Positions 6,521 through 11,969 of a stretch of DNA of 11,969 nt are shown here, in pieces (position 1 is the stretch's first letter; each line of letters opens with the position of its first letter). The notes under the pieces are model-generated. The model was not told the DNA's origin. It did not search any database and saw nothing but the letters and a program-made list of their open reading frames with translations. The stretch covers positions 1-11,969 of the forward strand of contig DFBF01000002.1 in the NCBI GenBank assembly GCA_002367285.1. Direction: 5' to 3'. Both the position numbers and the translations under genes were made by a program. The stretch is from Rhodobacteraceae bacterium UBA3087. Its GTDB lineage: Bacteria > Pseudomonadota > Alphaproteobacteria > Rhodobacterales > Rhodobacteraceae.

Positions 6521-7359
6521 TCCGACGTTTTGCAATCTTTTTGTTCGTCGTGATGACGCTGGCCTATGGGCTGTCGTTTATGGCCAATCGCACGCCCCAT
6601 ACTGGGGATGAGGTCGTGGTACTGACCGACCGCCTGTTCGAATTCGGCGCGGTCAGCTTTGTACATGGCACCGTGCAAGACGACCCTCTGTTCGCCTGTG
6701 TCGCTCGGGGCGATGTCTTGTCCCCGGAACAGTCCGACACCTATCGCCAAGCCTATCAGGCGGCGCTGTTGGACCGACGGGCCTTGTTTGTCCGCCTGGA
6801 TGCCGATCTGCGGCTTGAGACGGATTACTGCATGGATCTGGGCAACAATGTGGGGCGCCGGGGGATCGGCGGGCGGCATGACCAACATGATTTGTCAGCT
6901 CAGGCGAACTTGCGTGATTTGGTGGCGAATTTGGCGGGAATAGAGACTGTTTTACCGCTTAAACGCGCCCTCTTGGCCAATGACATCCTAAAGGACCTGA
7001 CGGATCTGATGGTGCATATGGCCCCTGCGATCCATTCTGTGGGCACGCCAGGGGAGGCTGATCTGTCAGGTCTGCCCAAAACAGTTGCGGCCCCTTATGC
7101 AGCCTTTTACGATGGTGCAAAGCGTGCGCAATTCGCGGCGGTGAACAGCCCGACCTATTGGCAGGGAGTTGCCCAGATGCAAGCGGGTTATGCCCAGATC
7201 GTTCAGTGGGTCGAGGCACAGCTGGGCCTTCACAACGGCCCTGCCCTGCATGCGTTGTCCGGGCGATGGTTGTCGCTTCAAACTGTCGCGCCGCGTTTGT
7301 CCGGCACCAGCCCTTCGGCGGCACACCGGGCCGAAAACATCGGGGTTTGCGCCCTTTGA
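6517..7359 (+). CDS. Membrane-anchored or exported hypothetical protein
   Basis: The 280-residue product is not recognised. It starts at GTG 6517, overlapping the previous gene's TGA by 4 nt. Residues about 5-22 (FAIFLFVVMTLAYGLSFM) form a hydrophobic segment after two arginines, so it is a signal anchor or an uncleaved signal peptide, with the rest probably periplasmic. There is no clear cleavage motif. The remainder is mostly helical and charged. A distinctive polar Gly/Arg/His stretch, NVGRRGIGGRHDQHD (111-125), could be a ligand or metal site, but that is a guess. Cysteines are at 61, 105 and 278. It lacks the cysteine repeats and Cys-Cys module of its neighbours and may be the membrane-side partner of the secreted proteins. 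I am confident it is a real gene from its coupled start and operon position, not from homology. Confidence 0.78.
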   Translation: MIRRFAIFLFVVMTLAYGLSFMANRTPHTGDEVVVLTDRLFEFGAVSFVHGTVQDDPLFACVARGDVLSPEQSDTYRQAYQAALLDRRALFVRLDADLRLETDYCMDLGNNVGRRGIGGRHDQHDLSAQANLRDLVANLAGIETVLPLKRALLANDILKDLTDLMVHMAPAIHSVGTPGEADLSGLPKTVAAPYAAFYDGAKRAQFAAVNSPTYWQGVAQMQAGYAQIVQWVEAQLGLHNGPALHALSGRWLSLQTVAPRLSGTSPSAAHRAENIGVCAL

Positions 7360-7444
7360 CACGATTTTCCCCCATTCGGGTGATGTATTCAGCCCCTTCT
7401 GTCAGGCCAAATTGCCTGCAACCCTTCTTTGGCGGAGTACCCTC
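7360..7444 (+). other. 85-nt gap within the operon
   Basis: There is no convincing terminator or promoter here. It holds the GGCGGAG Shine-Dalgarno (7431-7437) for the next gene, spaced 7 nt from the ATG. Readthrough from the upstream genes looks likely, but a separate promoter cannot be excluded. Confidence 0.5.
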
Positions 7445-9673
7445 ATGCGTTCCATCACCTTTCTTCCCTCGTGCGTTCCCTTTGTCGGGGCGCATGGTGA
7501 TCGTCGACCGGCGCGTGAAGCTGTCAAAGAAGGGGCCTTAGTCACAGCGCTTTGCATGGCCGTGTTGCCCGTGATGGCGCAGGCCGATGTGACCTGGCAA
7601 CTTCCAACCGCCGTTCAAAGTGCGGCCGAGGTGGCGAGGCCTGTGCAACGCAGAAATTGGCGCACGCCGTCCCGTCCGCCTTTTGTGCGCGATGCGGCCG
7701 GACGGGCCCAGATCGCGCCCGCAGATCGCCCTCCGGTGCCCTTGTTCGATCTGGGTACGGTGGTGACGACAGGGTTTTCCGGCACGGTTCTGAAACGCCC
7801 GTTGACCCGTCCGGGACAGGTCGAACCCGATCTGGATGCGCCGCGATATCGGTTCCTGAACCCGAATGGCGCGGTGGCGACCTTGTTGGGGGCGGATGGT
7901 ATCGGATTTGCCCACAATGGTGCCGAACTGACCCGTGCGCCGTATGACAAGATCCTGGCGCGTGACGTCGGGCAGGTGTTCGGCATCGCCATTGATAACG
8001 AGGATTTTCGCAACCTGTATCTGGGGGCCAGTTCGGCCTATGGGCTGAACATCGTCGGCGCGGATGTGGACGAAGATAACGTCCCCGATCGCCTGTTGAC
8101 TGGCGATCCTGGCGCAACTTGGATGGGCGCGCAATGGGGCAACGACGTGACCGCAGGGCCTGGCAGCATCTGGCGGGTCAGCGGCGAAACCGGGCAGGTC
8201 TCCCTGTTTGCCAATGTCCATCTGGACGGGCAGGAAAACACCGGGCCGGGTCTGGGAAATATAGCCTTTGACGGCGATCACGATCAGCTGTTTGTCAGTG
8301 ATCTGCAAACCGGCTTGATCCACCGTTTTGATCTGTTTGGGCAGGAACAGGGTCTGTTTGATCATGGTGCAGGTCTGCAAACTCCCGTTGAATTTGACCC
8401 CGCGGGCGTGATGGATATTACATCGCCCCGTTTCGACGGCGAAGATCCGGACAGTTGGGGCTTTGCCGCCCCGGCGCGTCGTGTTTGGGGCATGGCAGTG
8501 CATGGCGGGCGGCTATTTTACGCCGTAGCTGAAGGGCCCGAGATCTGGTCCGTTGGCATTGACCGCGAGACCGGCGAGTTCCTGGATGATGCGCGTTGGG
8601 AGCTGTCTGTTTCGGACAAACACCCCGTGCTTGAAGTGTCCGATATCGCCTTTACCGGGGATGGCGCGATGGTGCTGGCACAGCGCGGCGCACGGTTGGG
8701 GGATTTTGAACACAAAGCCCTGACACGGGCGCGCAAGGCTGAAGTTCTGCGGTATGTGTATGAAAACCCCGAGGACCCCGAAACGCCCTCGGCCTGGGTT
8801 GAGGAGCCCACGCTGTACCCGGTCGGATTTGCTGCCAATATGACCAACGCGCTGGGCGGTGTGGCGGTTGGCCCGCGCTATGATGACACCGGGTCCTGGG
8901 ACATGCGCACCTGTGGTGGCACGCTGTGGACCACCGGTGAATCGCTGCGCACGCATCGCGATCTGCGTGCAGCCCTTGAGCTGGGCGGCGAACTGGAGAT
9001 CGACGGGCTTCAGGCCCAGCCGGTCGTGCTGGACCTGACCGGCAATATGCCGCCGTGGCGCAGTTACTTCAGCGATTTTGACGGACGGTATGACAGTGCC
9101 GAGTTCACCGGTCAGGTGGGCGATGTCGAGGTGCTGGGCTGTCGCGGGCGGGGCGGGCATTCAGAGGACTATGTGACCTGGGCTGACACCGGGCTGCCGA
9201 CGGGCGACGGGCCTGATACGGGGTGGGACACTGATGCTGATTACAACAACACCGGGGGGGGCTGTATTGGGGCAAGCTGTGTGCCGACCTGTCTGTTGTA
9301 CCCCTGGCTGTGTGGTGGCGGTGGTGGTGATCCCGCCCCTGAACCCTGTCTGGCGGTGCAAGAGGTTGCGACCTGTGATCCTGTGACCGGCACCTACACC
9401 TGGAATGGACAATTCAGCGATGTGAACGGAAATGGTCTGGATCAGATCAAGATCACAGATGCCGCGGGCATGCTGGGAAATATCAGCGCTGATCAGTCTC
9501 TAACTCAGGCATTTTCGACCTCCTTGGCCGGATTGGCGCCTGGGCAACCGGCCCAGCTGACCCTGTGTGGCTATAACGCCGCTGACAAGGCGACCGGCCA
9601 ACCCTATGCGTGCTGCAATGCCAGTGTGACCATCACCGCGCCTGACGCGACCTGCGAGAAGGAGGCGAACTGA
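7445..9673 (+). CDS. Exported beta-propeller-like protein with Cys/Gly-rich linker and Cys-Cys module
   Basis: The frame is open further upstream, but ATG 7445 is the start: it has GGCGGAG 7 nt before it and is the only in-frame start that keeps a signal peptide, giving 742 residues. The export signal is odd, with about 30 polar residues before the hydrophobic core ALVTALCMAVLPVMAQA (31-47). Residues about 100-560 contain at least five blade-like strands with a G-x-A-hydrophobic...L-[FY]-V pattern (near 180, 271, 349, 399 and 470), including GNIAFDGDHDQLFVSDLQTG and WGMAVHGGRLFYAVAEG. This resembles NHL/SMP-30-type propellers without a catalytic signature I can name. An Asp-rich DVDEDNVPD (207-215) looks calcium-binding, like a thrombospondin-type-3 element. 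An Asp/Gly-rich linker with CVPTC and WLCGGGGG (about 580-628) leads to a Cys-Cys module (644-737). Its stop overlaps the next start by 1 nt. Function unknown; a surface or matrix role is inferred. Confidence 0.85.
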   Translation: MRSITFLPSCVPFVGAHGDRRPAREAVKEGALVTALCMAVLPVMAQADVTWQLPTAVQSAAEVARPVQRRNWRTPSRPPFVRDAAGRAQIAPADRPPVPLFDLGTVVTTGFSGTVLKRPLTRPGQVEPDLDAPRYRFLNPNGAVATLLGADGIGFAHNGAELTRAPYDKILARDVGQVFGIAIDNEDFRNLYLGASSAYGLNIVGADVDEDNVPDRLLTGDPGATWMGAQWGNDVTAGPGSIWRVSGETGQVSLFANVHLDGQENTGPGLGNIAFDGDHDQLFVSDLQTGLIHRFDLFGQEQGLFDHGAGLQTPVEFDPAGVMDITSPRFDGEDPDSWGFAAPARRVWGMAVHGGRLFYAVAEGPEIWSVGIDRETGEFLDDARWELSVSDKHPVLEVSDIAFTGDGAMVLAQRGARLGDFEHKALTRARKAEVLRYVYENPEDPETPSAWVEEPTLYPVGFAANMTNALGGVAVGPRYDDTGSWDMRTCGGTLWTTGESLRTHRDLRAALELGGELEIDGLQAQPVVLDLTGNMPPWRSYFSDFDGRYDSAEFTGQVGDVEVLGCRGRGGHSEDYVTWADTGLPTGDGPDTGWDTDADYNNTGGGCIGASCVPTCLLYPWLCGGGGGDPAPEPCLAVQEVATCDPVTGTYTWNGQFSDVNGNGLDQIKITDAAGMLGNISADQSLTQAFSTSLAGLAPGQPAQLTLCGYNAADKATGQPYACCNASVTITAPDATCEKEAN
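9374..9655 (+). repeat. Cys-Cys module in the propeller protein
   Basis: This codes for residues 644-737, from CDPVTGTYTW to TCE. It contains FSTSLAGLAPGQ and ends with ACCNASVTITAP before the last Cys. It aligns by eye with the module at 10831-11106 in the next gene: Cys then TG, an [FS]S(T)SLAG centre, CC, VxI, then TCEK. The likely fold is a small beta sandwich closed by disulfides. Confidence 0.7.
9661..9665 (+). promoter_or_regulatory. Strong Shine-Dalgarno for the last gene
   Basis: GGAGG lies 7 nt before ATG 9673. The upstream TGA and this ATG share one base (TGATG), so translation of the two large proteins is probably coupled. Confidence 0.85.
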
Positions 9674-11969
9674 TGCGCGCTCTCAAGACGTTTTCCCTGA
9701 TCCTGGCCCTTGTCGGCAGCACCGCAACAGCTGCGCCCGTGCTGACCAATGGGGGGTTTGAACAGAACCCTCCGTCCAGTTTCGGCAACAACATTGGCCA
9801 TGGCATTGCGCCTTGGGTGTTAGGGTCGGGCAGCCGGTCCAATGTTGTGCGGGTCGATGGCCCCGGCGGCAGCAACTATGGCAGCAACGGCCCCGAACAG
9901 GATGCCAGCGCCCTGGGGGCGGGCGTGTATACGCATTATCTGGACATCGCCGATGGGGCGAATGACTTCTATCAGGACTTTACGCCGCTGTGTGACGGTG
10001 AAGTCGATTACGGCGCCTATTTCTCGCGTCGTCCGGGTGGCGACACCGGCACTGCCGGGATCGAAATCTTCAAGGTTTCCGACAACAGTTCGGTTGCGCC
10101 GCGCCAGGAAACCAATTTGCCCACGGGCATCCCCAAGACTGACCCGTGGACGCGCGTCGCCTATAGCGCGACGCTGACGGCGAACACGCTGTATCGGTTT
10201 TACGTGGACATGGACAACGAGATGAATATCGACAACGCGTTTGTCGTTTTCGGTCCGGAGTGCTCGCTTCACCAAGGGCCGGATTTCACCACCGGTGTGG
10301 AGGACGTGACACCCCCGCTTGAGGCCTCAATCGAGACGGTGAAAACCTGTGAGCCTGCCGTGGTTGGTGATGACGGGCGCATGACCGCGCAGTGTCAGAT
10401 TACCGTCACCTATGACAGCGACGGGCAACAGCCCACGCGCATCAGCCTGACCGACCAGATGGTCATCAACAACACGCCCGTGGTTGGGACAATCACGTCG
10501 ATTAGCAGCACAGATGACTGGAGTTGTCCCGCGCTTCCGATCCCGGCAAACAGCCCGCCCGCCAATTGTGTTTGGCTGATGTCGGGCAACCCACCGCCGC
10601 CCGCAGGGGTCCACAGCTCGACCCTGGATGTGACCGTTGATTTTGGTGACTATTTGACGGGCGATGGCGACACGGTGATGAACTGTGCGCGGTCGGAATT
10701 CTATGCCATTCCCGCCCTTTCTGCGACGGAAGACCAGGCATCTTGTGTCAACATTGATGTGCCGACCGATCCGATCCCCGATCCGACCCCGGACCCCGTT
10801 TTGTGCACGCCCTTCACGCCTGAGGTCACCTGTAACACCGCGACTGGAGACTTCCAGGTCACGCTGACCAACGCTTTGTCCGGCAGCTTTGATCCTGCGT
10901 CGTTGAATGTCGAGGCGCTGACCCCTGGTGTCACCCTGACACCCGCCGGGCCGATGAATCCGTTGTCGTTTTCGCTGGCCGGAGCGCTGGCGGGCGATAC
11001 GGTTCAGATTTCGACCCATGCGGTTGAGGCCGCAGGGGCGGACAACGGGTTGGATCTGTGCTGTACCGGCGCGATGGACATTGTCATTCCCGAAGGTCTG
11101 ACCTGTGAAAAGGCACCGGACCGATCGTTGGAAGTGTCCAAGACCTGTGCCCCGATGACCTATCAGGATGCGTTCGGGTCGGATACGGAGTGCACGATTA
11201 CCGTGAACTATTCCGGGCCCGCGCCAACTCCGGACAACCCGATTGTGGTGACGGATACCATCGCCACGGGCACCGCGACTGTGAATTCGCACTGGCCGCC
11301 CGCGCCGCCTTTGGGCTGGGATTGCACCGGCGTGCCGGGGCCGACGCCCGTGACCTGCAAGATGCACAATGGCATCGATACGGATCAGACGCCGGGATAC
11401 TGGGACAGCTATTCCACCAGCTTTTCGGTCCAGATGACCACCGGCGGGGCCTATCGCAATTGCGCCAAGGGGTTGATCCACACGACCGAGATTCTGGCCA
11501 GCGCCAGTGGGGCCGTGTTCCACAGCGACACCGGCCCGGCGGTTGAAAGCGAAAGCTGTTTTGCCACCGGCGATCACCTGTTGGAGATCGACAAACAATT
11601 GCTGGCGGAACATGGCGGTGTCTGCCGCCCTGGCGAACCTTGCACCTTTACCTTTGAAATCGCGAACCTGGGGGCCGATGACTATGAAGGTCCCGCGACC
11701 TTGCATGACAGTGTATTGGTCAACGGCACCACGCCGGGGGGGACGTTCACCTCGATCAGCCCCGCGTTGTGTGATGTTGCCGACCTGACCAGCACGGCGG
11801 GCTGCACAGGCAATGTGTCTGTTCCTGCGGGGGGCTCGGTCTATTTCCAGGTGACGTATTACGCGCCTGCAAACCTGGGCGAGGGGCCCAATCAGGGCCA
11901 GAACTGTGTCGCACTGACCGATATGTCGATGGCACCGGGGGATATTCCTGCGGAAACCGACGGCAAACA
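9673..11969 (+). CDS. Large exported protein: lectin-like N-terminus plus DUF11/Ig-like repeats (3' end outside window)
   Basis: The frame is open from ATG 9673 to the window edge (765 codons, no stop), so the protein is longer than seen. A signal peptide (about 20 residues, MRALKTFSLILALVGSTATA) is followed by a jelly-roll, carbohydrate-binding-like domain (about 22-196) that opens with NGGFE, includes YQDFT and ends INDNAFVVF-like with DNAFVVF. Then come repeats of DUF11/Ig-like type, each opening with a [LI]E-x-x-K-T-C-like motif: ETVKTCEPAV (from about 217), LEVSKTCAPM (from about 486) and LEIDKQLL (from about 637). A Pro/Asp linker (PTDPIPDPTPDPV) and a Cys-Cys module (387-478) lie between the first two. 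Such repeats form long extracellular stalks. It is probably a surface adhesin or matrix protein; anchoring cannot be judged without the C-terminus. No start-side ambiguity: the GGAGG is ideal. Confidence 0.88.
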   Translation, partial: MRALKTFSLILALVGSTATAAPVLTNGGFEQNPPSSFGNNIGHGIAPWVLGSGSRSNVVRVDGPGGSNYGSNGPEQDASALGAGVYTHYLDIADGANDFYQDFTPLCDGEVDYGAYFSRRPGGDTGTAGIEIFKVSDNSSVAPRQETNLPTGIPKTDPWTRVAYSATLTANTLYRFYVDMDNEMNIDNAFVVFGPECSLHQGPDFTTGVEDVTPPLEASIETVKTCEPAVVGDDGRMTAQCQITVTYDSDGQQPTRISLTDQMVINNTPVVGTITSISSTDDWSCPALPIPANSPPANCVWLMSGNPPPPAGVHSSTLDVTVDFGDYLTGDGDTVMNCARSEFYAIPALSATEDQASCVNIDVPTDPIPDPTPDPVLCTPFTPEVTCNTATGDFQVTLTNALSGSFDPASLNVEALTPGVTLTPAGPMNPLSFSLAGALAGDTVQISTHAVEAAGADNGLDLCCTGAMDIVIPEGLTCEKAPDRSLEVSKTCAPMTYQDAFGSDTECTITVNYSGPAPTPDNPIVVTDTIATGTATVNSHWPPAPPLGWDCTGVPGPTPVTCKMHNGIDTDQTPGYWDSYSTSFSVQMTTGGAYRNCAKGLIHTTEILASASGAVFHSDTGPAVESESCFATGDHLLEIDKQLLAEHGGVCRPGEPCTFTFEIANLGADDYEGPATLHDSVLVNGTTPGGTFTSISPALCDVADLTSTAGCTGNVSVPAGGSVYFQVTYYAPANLGEGPNQGQNCVALTDMSMAPGDIPAETDGK
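10831..11106 (+). repeat. Cys-Cys module in the large surface protein
   Basis: This codes for residues 387-478, from CNTATGDFQV to TCEK. It shares with the module at 9374-9655 the opening C-x-x-x-TG, the SFSLAGALAGD centre, a CC pair followed by a beta strand (DIVIP), and a closing TCEK. Length is 92 residues against 94. It interrupts the run of DUF11-like repeats. Confidence 0.7.

Noticed and set aside
5836..6888. A 350-codon open frame on the minus strand
   Set aside because: It crosses the boundary of two coupled plus-strand genes, has no ribosome binding site I can see and codes for low-complexity Ala/Gly/Pro/Arg sequence.
7169..7444. Upstream extension of the propeller-like gene to 7169
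   Set aside because: The extension overlaps the preceding gene in another frame, codes for Arg/Cys-rich shadow sequence and lacks a signal peptide at its start; ATG 7445 has a good ribosome binding site.
7538..8503. A 321-codon open frame on the minus strand
   Set aside because: It is antisense to the propeller-like protein. Its Arg/His/Gln-rich product shows no domain or signal peptide.
10327..11706. A 459-codon open frame on the minus strand
   Set aside because: It lies wholly inside the well-supported plus-strand surface protein, which has a signal peptide, an ideal ribosome binding site and recognisable repeats. The minus product is rich in Arg, Gly and His with no domain, as expected of an antisense shadow in GC-rich DNA.

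Overview
The window is a GC-rich, densely coding stretch. Its codon use, short intergenic gaps and gene content (a monomeric isocitrate dehydrogenase, a LuxR-type regulator, many exported proteins) suggest an alphaproteobacterium, most likely a member of the Rhodobacteraceae / Roseobacter group. This placement is inference from protein character; no rRNA or other marker is present. I see no tRNA, rRNA, CRISPR array, transposase, attachment site or replication origin.

Layout. Positions 1-492 hold the 3' end of a core metabolic gene (icd, monomeric NADP-isocitrate dehydrogenase), closed by a strong hairpin terminator at 514-543. Then comes an accessory-looking block. It contains a secreted subtilisin-family protease (minus strand, 551-1921), a divergently transcribed LuxR-type regulator (plus, 1996-3150) and an exported di-heme cytochrome c of the RoxA / cytochrome-c-peroxidase-like group (minus, 3145-5055). 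The stop codons of the last two overlap tail to tail.

From 5123 to the window's right edge, four plus-strand genes follow closely (overlaps of 4 nt and 1 nt, one 85-nt gap) and look like one operon. They are a secreted Cys-rich protein with a peptidoglycan-binding-like domain and two six-cysteine repeats; a small protein with an N-terminal signal anchor and no recognised family; an exported beta-propeller-like protein with a Cys/Gly-rich tail; and a very large exported protein that runs off the window. The last one has a lectin-like N-terminal domain followed by DUF11-like/Ig-like repeats. Its frame is open for 765 codons with no stop.

How they may work together. All four operon products carry an export signal or anchor, and three are rich in cysteine. 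Two, and probably three, share a roughly 80-95 residue module that ends in a Cys-Cys pair followed by a beta strand and a further Cys. This suggests one disulfide-stabilised envelope or surface assembly, with one part holding peptidoglycan, one membrane-anchored part and two large extracellular parts. The neighbouring secreted protease and LuxR-type regulator could mature or control it, but nothing in the sequence proves that link. The di-heme cytochrome shares the 67-bp intergenic region with the operon and may be co-regulated or simply adjacent.
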